This document shows, piece after piece, positions 1 to 8,954 of a stretch of 64,000 bases of DNA (within the stretch, counting starts at the first letter, position 1; every line of letters starts with the position of its first letter). The notes beneath the pieces were generated by a model. It was not told where the DNA came from. It saw only the letters and a list, made by a program, of their open reading frames with translations, and did no database searches. The DNA comes from Sulfuritalea sp. (GTDB lineage Bacteria > Pseudomonadota > Gammaproteobacteria > Burkholderiales > Rhodocyclaceae). The stretch lies in assembly GCA_030651305.1 (NCBI GenBank), contig JAUSCI010000046.1:62001-126000 (forward strand), given 5' to 3'. A program made the translations under genes and the position numbers.

Positions 1-27
1 CTTTATCCGAATAGACTCTCATCCGCC

Positions 28-234
28 ATGCGTCTGATTTCATCGTTTCTCGCCGCGCTGCTTACCCTGAATATCCTCGCCGCGTGCGGCACCAAGACCC
101 CGCTTTCACTGCCGCCCCCGGCGCCGGCCGCGGTTACATGCCCGCAAAGCGGAAGCCCATGTACGCAAAGCGCGCCAGCGCCGACTCCTGCCGTCGATAA
201 TAGCAACAAAGCGGCGGCAGAGCGGCGCCAATGA
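28..234 (+). CDS. lptM: Small LptM-like lipoprotein
   Basis: A 68-residue protein with a hydrophobic signal segment ending in the lipobox L-A-A-C (Cys20), then a G-T-K-T-P-L-S-L-P-P segment typical of the LptM/YifL small lipoproteins. In E. coli LptM is an outer-membrane lipoprotein that assists LptD maturation; that role is transferred from the family. After the lipobox the chain is Pro/Ala-rich and low in complexity, and the end of that tail contains one copy of the dispersed CCAGCGCCGACT word, translated as A-P-A-P-T. In many betaproteobacteria this gene precedes lysA, but here the next gene is an RND adaptor. The start at 28 places the signal peptide correctly. Confidence 0.72.
   Translation: MRLISSFLAALLTLNILAACGTKTPLSLPPPAPAAVTCPQSGSPCTQSAPAPTPAVDNSNKAAAERRQ
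170..188 (+). repeat. Dispersed repeat copy 1, inside lptM
   Basis: An exact 12-base core CCAGCGCCGACT lies at 175-186 in the low-complexity tail of the lipoprotein. The left extension is poor in this copy. Confidence 0.6.
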
Positions 235-325
235 GTCTGGCCGTCATGCACCGCGACGGCCCCCGCATCGAGGCTGTCGCATCGCAGGAACATATCGGCT
301 CTGCCCGGAGAAAGTCCGCTCGCCC

Positions 326-1531
326 ATGACCAAGACGCGCACTATCCTGCTCATTGCCGCCGTGCTTGCCGCGGGCAGCGGGGCGACTTGGTACTTCACC
401 AGAATCGAAACGCCCGCGGCCGGCAAGAAAGGTCAGGCGTCGCCGGCGGTCCCCGTCAAGCTGGCCAAGGCAGTCGTCCAGGACATGCCGCTGCGACTTG
501 AAATCACCGGACGCACCGAGGCCTACGAAACGGTCACCCTCAAATCGCGGGTCGACGGTCAGGTGCAGGGCGTTGCTTTCACCGAAGGCCAGCATGTGCG
601 CCACGGCGACATCCTGCTGCGGCTCGACCCGGCCGACTTTCAGGCCAGGCTCAACCAGGCCGCAGCCAATCAGGCGAAAAGCCAGGCCCAGTTGACCAAG
701 GCACGCGCTGACGTCGAGCGCTACATCGCGCTGCGTGCCAAGGGATTTGTTTCCGAAGAAAAGGTCAGCGAGATGCGCACCGCGGCGGCGGCCGCAGAAT
801 CCACCGCCATGGCCGATGCTGCTGCCGTCGAACTGGCGCGCCTGCAGTTGTCCTACGCGACTGTCAAGGCGCCGTTTGCCGGCGTGGTCGGCGCCAAGCT
901 GGTATTTCCTGGCACAGCGGTGAAAGTCAACGACACCGCGCTGGCGGTGGTCAACCGCGTGCGGCCCCTCTATGTAGGCTTTGCCGTCCCGGAAAAATAC
1001 CTGCCGCAACTGCAAGCGGGCATACGCTCGGGCAAGAAATCCATGAAAGCGGCGATTTCCCTGCCTGGCAACGGCGACGCATGGGAAGGCGATGTGCGCT
1101 TTCTCGATAACGGCGTCGACATTGCAACCGGCACCATCCAGCTCAAGGCCGTCGTGCCCAATGAAGACGAGAAGCTCGCGCCCGGCCAGTTCGTTACCGT
1201 CAGCCTGGTGCTGGATACACTGAGGGACACCGTCGTCGTTCCTGCCGAAGCCGTGCAGCAGGGGCCTGGCGGCAGCTTCCTGTTTGTTGCAAAGGAAGAC
1301 AGCACGGTCGAGATACGCAAGATCCGCGTCGGCTCGCTACAGAAGCAGTTCGCGGTCATCGCCGACGGCCTTGCCGGCGGCGAAACCGTCGTCACCGAAG
1401 GGCACTTGCGCCTGACGCCAGGCGCGCGCATACGGTCGGCCGACGCTGCCGAGGGAATACCGGCCAAGCCCGACGACCCAGGCAAACCCGGCGCGTACGA
1501 AACGGTCAATAAATCCGGCAAGCCGGACTAG
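326..1531 (+). CDS. RND efflux periplasmic adaptor (membrane fusion protein)
   Basis: A 401-residue HlyD/AcrA-type adaptor that would link the inner-membrane RND pump to an outer-membrane channel. It has an N-terminal membrane anchor or signal (about residues 5-25), a barrel-sandwich half (about 70-100), an alpha-hairpin region rich in Ala, Gln and Lys (about 105-165), the second lipoyl half with the V-K-A-P-F-A-G-V-V-G motif (about 175-190), then beta-barrel and membrane-proximal domains. There is no lipobox Cys, unlike AcrA. The permease gene follows after 9 bases, so the two are one operon. No TolC-like gene is present, so the outer-membrane partner must be encoded elsewhere. The substrate cannot be told from sequence. 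Confidence 0.9.
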   Translation: MTKTRTILLIAAVLAAGSGATWYFTRIETPAAGKKGQASPAVPVKLAKAVVQDMPLRLEITGRTEAYETVTLKSRVDGQVQGVAFTEGQHVRHGDILLRLDPADFQARLNQAAANQAKSQAQLTKARADVERYIALRAKGFVSEEKVSEMRTAAAAAESTAMADAAAVELARLQLSYATVKAPFAGVVGAKLVFPGTAVKVNDTALAVVNRVRPLYVGFAVPEKYLPQLQAGIRSGKKSMKAAISLPGNGDAWEGDVRFLDNGVDIATGTIQLKAVVPNEDEKLAPGQFVTVSLVLDTLRDTVVVPAEAVQQGPGGSFLFVAKEDSTVEIRKIRVGSLQKQFAVIADGLAGGETVVTEGHLRLTPGARIRSADAAEGIPAKPDDPGKPGAYETVNKSGKPD

Positions 1532-1540
1532 AGGCCCACC

Positions 1541-4500
1541 ATGCAGTTGTCCGAGCTCTGCATCCGCCGCCCGGTGATGACCACGCTGCTGATGGCGGCC
1601 TTCCTCATCTTCGGCATCATTGCCTACCGCGCGCTGCCGGTGTCCGAACTGCCGAGCATAGATTTCCCGACCATCTCGGTCACCGCCCAGTTGCCCGGCG
1701 CATCGCCGGAGACCATGGCGGCCTCCGTCGCCACCCCGCTCGAAGGCCAGTTCTCGACCATTTCCGGCCTCGACTCGATGACCTCGACCAGCGCCCAGGG
1801 CGTATCGACCATCACGCTCCAGTTCTCGCTCGAGCGCGACATCGATGCCGCCGCGCAGGACGTGCAATCGGCCATTGCCGCCGCGCAGCGCAAGCTGCCG
1901 CCGGACATGCCGACGCCGCCGTCGTTTCGCAAGGTCAATCCGGCGGACTTCGCGATTTTCTACATCGCCATGAACTCAACGACGTTGCCCACCTGGGTGG
2001 TCAACGAGTACGCCGAAACCCAGCTCGCGCAGCGCCTGTCGACGCTGCCCGGGGTAGCCCAGGTCAACGTCTTCGGCTCGCAGAAATACGCCGTTCGCAT
2101 CCAGACCGATCCGGCCCAGCTCAGTTCGCGAGGGCTGGGCATCGATGAACTGCAGACGGCGGTAAAGAATGCCAATGTCAACCAACCGCTGGGCACCCTC
2201 GACGGCAGGCGGCAGAGCTTTGCCCTGAAGGCCAACGGCCAGTTGCTGAACGCCGCGGCCTATCGTCCGCTGACCGTGGCCTGGCGCAATGGCGCCCCGG
2301 TGAAACTTGAAGAAGTGGCCAAGGTCATCGACAGCGTCGAGAACGCCAAGGTCGCCGCCTGGTTCAACGACCGGCGCACCATCATGCTGGCGATTTTCCG
2401 TCAGCCGGGGTCGAACACCATCGAAACCGTCGCCGCGATCAAGCGCGTGCTGCCGGCCTTCCAAGCCAATCTTCCGGCCTCGATCGATCTGCAGGTGCAT
2501 TACGACCGCAGCGTCTCGATCCGCGAGGCCATCAACGACGTTCAATTCACCCTGGTCCTCGCCGGCTTCCTGGTAATCCTGGTGATCCTGATGTTTCTGC
2601 GCAACCTGTCGGCCACCATCATCCCGGCCCTGGCGTTGCCGATTTCGATAATCGGCACCTTCGCCGTCATGCAGGCGCTGGGCTACAGCATCAACAACCT
2701 GACTTTGCTGGCACTCACGCTGTCGGTGGGCTTTGTCGTCGACGACGCGATTGTCATGCTGGAAAACATCATTCGCCACATCGAAAACGGCGAGGAACCT
2801 TTCGCCGCGGCAATTCTCGGCGCAAGAGAAATCGGCTTCACCATTTTGTCGATGACGCTCTCACTGATTGCCGTGTTCATTCCGGTACTGTTCATGAGCG
2901 GCATCGTCGGCCGCCTACTGCACGAATTCGCCGTCACCATCTGCGCCGCGATCCTGGTTTCCGGCTTCGTTTCGCTGACACTGACACCGATGCTGTGCAG
3001 CCGCTACCTGAAGCACGCCGCGCCCGAGCACCACGGTCGCATCTTTATGGCCTTCGAGCGTTTCTTCGACGCGCTGCTGGCCGCCTACCGACGCTCGCTT
3101 GGCTGGTGCATCGCCCGGCCGCACTGGGTGATGCTCTCCTTCGTCCTGACCCTGATCGTCACCGTCCTGCTCTATGGCGCGGTGCCGAAGGACTTTCTGC
3201 CCAGCGGAGATACGGGGCAGATCATCGTTTCCACCGAGGGTCCACAAGACATTTCATTTCCGGCCATGATGCGGCGGCAGCGCGCCGTGGCGGAAATCCT
3301 TGCCAGTGATCCGAGCGTAAAGACCATCGGTTCCTTCCTCGGCGCCAGCGGTTCGCGTCCGACCTTCAATACGGGCACCCTGGTGCTCAACCTCAAGCCA
3401 CACAGCGAGCGCCGCGAAAAGCCCGACGAAATCATTGCCCGACTGCGCCCCAGGCTCGCCGCCGTGCCGGGTATTCGCGTCTTCATGCAAAACCCGCCGC
3501 CGATCCGCATCGGTGGCCAGATAACCAACGCACAGTTTCAATACACCCTGCAGGACACGGATCTGGCCGAGCTCTATCGCTGGAACGATATCCTGCTGGA
3601 CCGCCTGCGTCAGTTGCCCGGCTTCATCGACGTCAATACCAACCTGAAGAACCAAAGTCCGGTGATAACGCTCGACATCGACCGCGAAAAGCTGGCGCCT
3701 CTGGGAATCACTATCGGCCAGATCGAGGATGCCCTGCAAAGCGCCTTCAGTTCGCGCCAGATTTCCACCATCTACGCCGCCACCAGCCAGTACCAGGTAA
3801 TCCTCGAAGTGGCGCCCGAATTCCAGGCAGACCCGGCGACGCTGTCGAAGATCCATGTCCGCTCCAGCAACGGCAAGCTCATTCCAGTCGATACCGTGGC
3901 CCACATCGGCCGCAGCACCCAGGCGCTCACGGTCAATCACCAGGGGCAGCTGCCGTCGATAACGCTGTCGTTCAACCTGCTGCCCGGCGTATCGCTGGGC
4001 GACGCGGTCGATCGCATTCGCAAGATGGAGCGCGAGATGAATATGCCGGCCTCGCTCACCACCAGCCTGCAGGGTGCGGCGCAGGCCTTTGAGGCCTCAT
4101 TGAAGGGACTCGGCGTACTGCTGCTGATTGCCATCCTGGTGGTCTATATCGTGCTCGGCATTCTCTACGAGAGCTTCGTGCACCCGCTCACCATCCTCTC
4201 CGGGCTGCCCGCCGCGGGCCTCGGCGCGCTGCTCACGCTGCTGATTTTCCGCGTTGATCTGAGTCTCTACGCCTTCGTCGGCATCATCATGCTGATCGGC
4301 ATCGTCAAGAAAAACGCGATCATGATGATCCACTTTGCCCTGGAGCGGCAGCGCAAGGACGGGATGGCTCCGGCGCAGGCCATCTTCGAGGCCTGCATGG
4401 TGCGCTTTCGACCGATCATGATGACCACCATGGCGGCGCTGATGGGCACGCTGCCGATCGCAGTGGGCTGGGGCGCCGGCGCCGAAGTGCGTCGCCCGCT

Positions 4501-4612
4501 GGGCCTGGCGGTGGTCGGCGGTTTGCTGCTGTCGCAGTTTCTGACGCTGTATCTGACGCCGGTGGTGTATCTCTATCTCGACCGCCTGGGCGACCGGCGT
4601 AAATCCGCCTGA
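1541..4612 (+). CDS. RND multidrug efflux permease (HAE-1 type)
   Basis: A 1023-residue AcrB/MdtB-C-like proton-driven inner-membrane pump. It begins with a first transmembrane helix preceded by L-C-I-R-R-P-V-M, has two large periplasmic loops, and a second helix bundle from about residue 525. TM4 carries the proton-relay pair Asp401-Asp402 in G-F-V-V-D-D-A-I-V-M, and TM10 carries the expected Lys in G-I-V-K-K-N-A-I. The I-D-F-P-T-I and S-E-L-P segments near residue 40 match MdtB, MdtC and MuxB relatives. It is translationally close to the adaptor upstream and ends just before a convergent gene. Confidence 0.93.
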   Translation: MQLSELCIRRPVMTTLLMAAFLIFGIIAYRALPVSELPSIDFPTISVTAQLPGASPETMAASVATPLEGQFSTISGLDSMTSTSAQGVSTITLQFSLERDIDAAAQDVQSAIAAAQRKLPPDMPTPPSFRKVNPADFAIFYIAMNSTTLPTWVVNEYAETQLAQRLSTLPGVAQVNVFGSQKYAVRIQTDPAQLSSRGLGIDELQTAVKNANVNQPLGTLDGRRQSFALKANGQLLNAAAYRPLTVAWRNGAPVKLEEVAKVIDSVENAKVAAWFNDRRTIMLAIFRQPGSNTIETVAAIKRVLPAFQANLPASIDLQVHYDRSVSIREAINDVQFTLVLAGFLVILVILMFLRNLSATIIPALALPISIIGTFAVMQALGYSINNLTLLALTLSVGFVVDDAIVMLENIIRHIENGEEPFAAAILGAREIGFTILSMTLSLIAVFIPVLFMSGIVGRLLHEFAVTICAAILVSGFVSLTLTPMLCSRYLKHAAPEHHGRIFMAFERFFDALLAAYRRSLGWCIARPHWVMLSFVLTLIVTVLLYGAVPKDFLPSGDTGQIIVSTEGPQDISFPAMMRRQRAVAEILASDPSVKTIGSFLGASGSRPTFNTGTLVLNLKPHSERREKPDEIIARLRPRLAAVPGIRVFMQNPPPIRIGGQITNAQFQYTLQDTDLAELYRWNDILLDRLRQLPGFIDVNTNLKNQSPVITLDIDREKLAPLGITIGQIEDALQSAFSSRQISTIYAATSQYQVILEVAPEFQADPATLSKIHVRSSNGKLIPVDTVAHIGRSTQALTVNHQGQLPSITLSFNLLPGVSLGDAVDRIRKMEREMNMPASLTTSLQGAAQAFEASLKGLGVLLLIAILVVYIVLGILYESFVHPLTILSGLPAAGLGALLTLLIFRVDLSLYAFVGIIMLIGIVKKNAIMMIHFALERQRKDGMAPAQAIFEACMVRFRPIMMTTMAALMGTLPIAVGWGAGAEVRRPLGLAVVGGLLLSQFLTLYLTPVVYLYLDRLGDRRKSA

Positions 4613-4624
4613 AAGAATTCCGCA

Positions 4625-4661
4625 GGACGCCGCGCCTCGTGCCGGAACAGCGGCGCCGTCC
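4625..4661. terminator. Possible hairpin between convergent genes
   Basis: The gap between the RND permease and the acyltransferase contains AGGACG-CCGC answered by GCGG-CGCCGTCCT, an imperfect GC-rich stem with a small bulge. It lacks a T tract, so if it terminates transcription it is not a classic intrinsic terminator. Confidence 0.3.
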
Positions 4662-5558
4662 TCATTCCGTTCCCAGCAATAGCGCTATCTGTGCGTCCTT
4701 GTCTTGCCACAGTCGCTGTACCCACCTCTGGAAGGCCTCGCGCACGGCCTGGTCGCCGGCATAATCGCTCTTCATAAGGTGTTCCGGCACCGGCAGGATC
4801 TGCACCCGCACGATCACCCGTTTCAACTTTCCGCAGAGAAATTCCCAGAAATTGGGCGCGCCGTCCGGGTAGACGATGGTGACATCCAGGATTGCCTGAA
4901 ACTTGTCGCCCATGGCGTTGAGTGCCAGTGCGATGCCGCCCGCCTTGGGTTTGAGCAAATGGCGATAGGGCGATTGCTGGCGCTGATGCTTGGCCGGCGT
5001 GTAGCGGGTGCCTTCGAGAAAATTCATCACGCTGGTCGGGATCAGGGAAAACTTCTCGCAGGCCTTGCGGGTCGCCGCCTGATCCTTGCCGCGCATCTCC
5101 GGGTGCTGCCTGAGGTATTCCTCGCTGTGGCGGCGCATGAAGGGAAAATCCAGCGCCCACCAGGCGAGGCCCATCACCGGCACCCACATCAGCTGCTGCT
5201 TGAGGAAAAACTTCAGCAAAGGAATGCGTCCGGTCAGCAAATGCTGCAGCACCAGGATGTCGGCCCATGACTGATGGTTGCAGTTGACCAGATACCAGTT
5301 ATGCCGATCGAGCCCGGCGATGCCCTCGACATCCCACGCGGTGCGCTGGGTGAGCGCCATCCAGCCGCTATTGCAGGCAATCCAGGCTTCGGCGATGGCA
5401 ACCAGCAGCGGATCCACCCGCAGACGCACGGCCTGGAAGGGCAGGATCAGCTTGAGGATCGCAAACAGCAGCAGGATCGGCACCCAAAACAGCGCATTGA
5501 GCCCCAGCAATACCGAGGCAATGAACCCTATCAGTGGCGCCGGCAGGAAATTCAGCAC
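4662..5558 (-). CDS. YihG/PlsC-family acyltransferase
   Basis: A 298-residue membrane-bound 1-acyl-glycerol-3-phosphate acyltransferase-like enzyme. The N-terminus is strongly hydrophobic (residues 1-50). The catalytic N-H-x4-D motif is N-H-Q-S-W-A-D at 94-100 (His95, Asp100), and the acceptor-binding motif F-L-E-G-T-R is centred on Glu182. Length and motif spacing match E. coli YihG better than PlsC itself. A GTG at 5558 was chosen as start: it lies 7 bases inside the end of the malonyl-CoA ligase gene, giving translational coupling, and the hydrophobic domain starts there. Longer readings would run through the ligase gene. Its link to malonate use is positional only; it may simply be read through. 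Confidence 0.8.
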   Translation of the reverse strand: MLNFLPAPLIGFIASVLLGLNALFWVPILLLFAILKLILPFQAVRLRVDPLLVAIAEAWIACNSGWMALTQRTAWDVEGIAGLDRHNWYLVNCNHQSWADILVLQHLLTGRIPLLKFFLKQQLMWVPVMGLAWWALDFPFMRRHSEEYLRQHPEMRGKDQAATRKACEKFSLIPTSVMNFLEGTRYTPAKHQRQQSPYRHLLKPKAGGIALALNAMGDKFQAILDVTIVYPDGAPNFWEFLCGKLKRVIVRVQILPVPEHLMKSDYAGDQAVREAFQRWVQRLWQDKDAQIALLLGTE

Positions 5559-5565
5559 GTCAATG

Positions 5566-7092
5566 TCATTGGCTGGGCATCGGCGAATAGTGCTGCCGCA
5601 GGATGTTCTTCTGTACCTTGCCCATGGCGTTGCGCGGCAACTGATCGACCAGATACACCCACTTCGGCACCTTGAAGTTGGCCAGTTGGCCCTTGATCGC
5701 ACTGATGATGGCAGCCTCGGTCAGGGCTGCGCCGGCGGGGTTCTTCTGGCGCACCACCACGGCACTGACGGCCTCGCCGAAATCCGGATGCGGCAGGCCG
5801 ATCACCGCCGACTCCACCACACCGGGCATGGCGTCGATCAGTTCCTCGATCTCCTTGGGATAGACGTTGAGACCGCCGGTGATCACCAGATCCTTCGAGC
5901 GGCCGCTGATCGTGATGTAGAAGGCCTCGTCCCAACTGCCCATGTCGCCGGTCTTGAAGAAACCGTCGGCGGTGAATTCCTCGCGCGTCTTTTCCGGCAT
6001 GCCCCAGTAGCCGACGAAGACGTTGTCACCCTTGACCTGGATGCTGCCGACGATGCCGGTCCTGACCGCCGTCCCGTCAGCGCCGACTATCCGGATGGCG
6101 GTGCCCGGCAGCGGGTGGCCGACCGTGCCGCCGCGCCGCTCGCCATCATAGGGATTCGAGGTAAACATGCCGCCCTCGGTCATGCCGTAGCGCTCGAGGA
6201 TGGTGTGCCCGCTGCGCGTCTTGAACTCGTCGAAGGTTTCCTTCAGCAGCGGTGCCGAACCGGAGACAAACAGACGGATGTTGCGGCAGGTCTCACGGCC
6301 GAAAGCGGGCTCCAGCAGCAGGCGCACGTAATAGGTCGGCACGCCCATGAAAACAGTGGACTCGGGCATCAGCTTCACGGCGCGCGCGGCATCGAACTTC
6401 GGCTCGAAGAACATTGCCGAGCCATTCAGCAGCGTCGTGTGGCAAGCGACGAACAGGCCGTGCACATGGAAGGTCGGCAACATGTGCAACAGCACGTCGC
6501 CGGGCTGGAAATGCCAGTAGGCGTGCAGGATCTCCGCGTTGTGCGCGAGATTGCCGTGACTCAGCATCGCGCCCTTGGAACGCCCGGTAGTGCCCGAGGT
6601 GTACAAGATCGCGGCGAGGTCCGTGGCATCCCGCTGCACGGTGGAAAAACCATCCGGCTGCGGAGTGGCAGCGGTGATCAAGGACCCGCGGCCGTCGTCA
6701 TCCAGCTCCAGAACGTGCGGCACGCCGGCCACCAACGCCAGTTCGTCCGCCAGCGCCCGCATCGGCGGCCGGCAGACGAACAAGCCTGGCGTTGCATCGC
6801 CGAGGAAGTATTCCAGCTCGTGGCGCTGGTAGGCCGGATTCAGCGGCAGAAAAACCATGCCGGCGCGCAAGCATGCGAGATACAGCACCAGCGCTTCCGG
6901 CGTCTTTTCCACTTGGGCCGCGACGCGATCGCCGGGCCTGAGTCCGAGTGCCGCGATCAGGTTGGCCATGCGCGCGCTGGCACGCTCGATGTCGCCGTAA
7001 GTCCACACCCGGCCATCGGGAAGAATCATGCACGGCGCGGCGGGACTCTTCGGAAAGTGCGCGGAGAGCAGGGAATACAGGTTCTGGTTCAT
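5566..7092 (-). CDS. matB: Malonyl-CoA synthetase (AMP-forming)
   Basis: A 508-residue ANL-superfamily ligase that activates malonate to malonyl-CoA with ATP. Visible motifs are the P-loop Y-T-S-G-T-T-G-R-S-K-G at 164-174, the A5-type E-R-Y-G-M-T-E stretch, the adenylate-binding T-G-D region, the hinge G-R-S-K-D, and the catalytic Lys492 in the C-terminal R-N-A-M-G-K motif. The malonate assignment rests on context: malonyl-CoA decarboxylase, a TRAP transporter and a GntR regulator form one operon with it. A one-mismatch copy of the dispersed repeat lies in the segment encoding V-G-A-D-G-T-A. It starts 20 bases after the TRAP large permease. Confidence 0.9.
   Translation of the reverse strand: MNQNLYSLLSAHFPKSPAAPCMILPDGRVWTYGDIERASARMANLIAALGLRPGDRVAAQVEKTPEALVLYLACLRAGMVFLPLNPAYQRHELEYFLGDATPGLFVCRPPMRALADELALVAGVPHVLELDDDGRGSLITAATPQPDGFSTVQRDATDLAAILYTSGTTGRSKGAMLSHGNLAHNAEILHAYWHFQPGDVLLHMLPTFHVHGLFVACHTTLLNGSAMFFEPKFDAARAVKLMPESTVFMGVPTYYVRLLLEPAFGRETCRNIRLFVSGSAPLLKETFDEFKTRSGHTILERYGMTEGGMFTSNPYDGERRGGTVGHPLPGTAIRIVGADGTAVRTGIVGSIQVKGDNVFVGYWGMPEKTREEFTADGFFKTGDMGSWDEAFYITISGRSKDLVITGGLNVYPKEIEELIDAMPGVVESAVIGLPHPDFGEAVSAVVVRQKNPAGAALTEAAIISAIKGQLANFKVPKWVYLVDQLPRNAMGKVQKNILRQHYSPMPSQ
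6067..6090 (+). repeat. Dispersed repeat copy (one mismatch), inside matB
   Basis: TCAGCGCCGACT at 6077-6088 differs from the core by one base and is preceded by CCGCCGTCCCG, like the better copies. V-G-A-D-G-T-A is also a natural sequence here, so this could be chance. Confidence 0.4.
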
Positions 7093-7112
7093 GAATCGAT
7101 CACTTCAACTTT

Positions 7113-8441
7113 TCATTTGACATTGTTCGGCAACCACATGGCGATATCCGGGAAGAAGGCCAGCAGCGCGATAGCCACTATCATCAGACCGATGAAGGGC
7201 AGCGTGCCCCAGATGATTTCGGACAGCTTGATGTCGGGCGCAATCGAGTTGATGACGAACAGGTTGAGCCCGACCGGCGGATGGATCAGGCCCATTTCCA
7301 TGAGGATGGTCATGATCACGCCGAACCAGACCAGGTCGATGCCGTGGGCCTTCAGCGCCGGCAGGATGATTGGCGTCACCATGAGGATGATCGCCACCGG
7401 TGGCAGGAAGAAGCCGAGCACCACCAGCAGGATGTTGGCGGCGACGAAGAAGCCCCACTTGCCCAGCGGCAGGCCGACCATCCAGGCGGCGACTTCCTGC
7501 GTGATGTGCAGGTAGCTCATGACGTAGGTGTAGAGGAAACTCATCGCGATGATCATCATGACCATGGTCGATTCGCGCACCGTGCCGCCGAGGATGGCCT
7601 TCATTTCGGTCCAGCGCCAGCAGCCGTAGATCATCATCACCATCAGCAGCGAAAAAAAGGCGCCGATGCCGGCGACTTCCGAAGGCGTCGCCCAGCCGCC
7701 GTAGAGCGCGACCATGATGATGACGATGATGGCGACGAAGGGCGCCAGCCGCGGCAGGGTTTCCAGCTTCTCGCGCCAGGTGAAGCTTTCCTCGTGCAGG
7801 ATGTTGGTGTTGTTGCCCAGTACCCTGGCCCGCGCCTGCTCGCGGCGGAACTGGATCACCACCCAGATCGCGAACATCGCGGTCAGCAGCAGGCCGGGAC
7901 CGACCCCGGCCATGAACAGCTTGCCGATCGACTGTTCGGTGACGACACCGTAGAGAATCAGCGTCAGCGAAGGCGGGATCAGGATGCCCAGTGTGCCGCC
8001 GGCGGCGATGATGCCGGCCGCCAGCCCGGACGAATAGCCGCGCTTGCGCATCTCGGGAATACCCGACGAGCCGATTGCCGAGCAGGTGGCCGGGCTCGAT
8101 CCGCACATCGCCGCGAACACCGAACAGGCCATCACGTTGGCCACGCCGAGACCGCCGGGGATGCGCCCCATCCAGCGGTTGAGCGAGGCATACAGGTCAC
8201 CGCCGGCGCGCGACTTGCCGATCGCCGCACCCATCAGGACGAATAGCGGAATCGTCAGCAGGACGAAGTTGTCGAGTTCCGAATACAGCGTCTCCGCCAC
8301 CAGTCCCACGGTTTCGCTAGGCATGTAGAGCAGCATGAAGACCAGCGCCACGCCGCCCACCGCGAATGCGATCGGCATGCCGGAAAACAGCGCGACGAAG
8401 GTGGCAATGCCGAACAGGATGCCTACTTGCAGGGTGCTCAC
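7113..8441 (-). CDS. matM: TRAP transporter large permease (malonate)
   Basis: A 442-residue DctM-type membrane subunit with about 12 hydrophobic helices, including the G-I-L-I-P-P-S and G-L-I-H-P-P-V-G-L-N-L-F signatures. With the Q and P subunits it forms a sodium-coupled dicarboxylate importer. The start is a GTG at 8441 overlapping the stop of the small subunit (GTGA); the longer open frame upstream is a shadow of the small-subunit gene. Sitting between the binding protein and matB argues for malonate as substrate, as in the matPQMAB operon of Sinorhizobium. Confidence 0.9.
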   Translation of the reverse strand: MSTLQVGILFGIATFVALFSGMPIAFAVGGVALVFMLLYMPSETVGLVAETLYSELDNFVLLTIPLFVLMGAAIGKSRAGGDLYASLNRWMGRIPGGLGVANVMACSVFAAMCGSSPATCSAIGSSGIPEMRKRGYSSGLAAGIIAAGGTLGILIPPSLTLILYGVVTEQSIGKLFMAGVGPGLLLTAMFAIWVVIQFRREQARARVLGNNTNILHEESFTWREKLETLPRLAPFVAIIVIIMVALYGGWATPSEVAGIGAFFSLLMVMMIYGCWRWTEMKAILGGTVRESTMVMMIIAMSFLYTYVMSYLHITQEVAAWMVGLPLGKWGFFVAANILLVVLGFFLPPVAIILMVTPIILPALKAHGIDLVWFGVIMTILMEMGLIHPPVGLNLFVINSIAPDIKLSEIIWGTLPFIGLMIVAIALLAFFPDIAMWLPNNVK

Positions 8442-8950
8442 TCTTCGTCCTCGCGATGCCGGTGTATCTGCTGGTCGCCGAGCTGCACCAGCATTTGCAG
8501 CGAGAGCATGGTCATGCCCAGCGCCATGAACAGGTAGGCTGGCCACAGCTTGGGCGCCCAGGCGGTATTGCTCATCTTGCCGTCGGTCCAGGCTTCGTGA
8601 AAGAACTTCCAGGCATGCCAGGCGATGAAAATGCAAAAGGCCATGGACAGGATGTCGCCAACGAGATTGCGCCAGCGGTTGGCCCGCTCCGACAGCAGCG
8701 CGTCGAGCACCTCGATGCCGACATGCCCGCGCGAGGCCTGGGTGAAAGCCGCGCTCATGAAGGTGGCGACGATCAGCAGCATGATCGACATCTCGATTTC
8801 CCAGTCGGTCGGCCAGCTGAGCCAGTAACGCACCACCACCTCGAAGACGAGGACACCGCTGCAGATCACGATCAACACCCCCGACACATAGCCGGTCAGG
8901 GTGTTGAACGCGCTCACCGCACGGCTGAACTGCCGCCAGGCCGCGAGCAT
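8438..8950 (-). CDS. matQ: TRAP transporter small permease
   Basis: A 170-residue DctQ-type subunit with four predicted transmembrane segments and the conserved R-Y-x-L-S-W-P-T-D-W-E-I-E region in the second half of the first repeat. It bridges the binding protein and the large permease. It starts 4 bases after the binding-protein gene and overlaps the large permease by 4 bases, so the three subunits are translationally coupled. Confidence 0.88.
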   Translation of the reverse strand: MLAAWRQFSRAVSAFNTLTGYVSGVLIVICSGVLVFEVVVRYWLSWPTDWEIEMSIMLLIVATFMSAAFTQASRGHVGIEVLDALLSERANRWRNLVGDILSMAFCIFIAWHAWKFFHEAWTDGKMSNTAWAPKLWPAYLFMALGMTMLSLQMLVQLGDQQIHRHREDEE

Positions 8951-8954
8951 GGTC

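Noticed and set aside
5278-7515. A 745-codon open frame on the plus strand
   Set aside because: It lies antisense to matB and to part of the acyltransferase and matM genes, has no recognisable domain and an Arg/His/Gln-rich composition typical of high-GC shadow frames.
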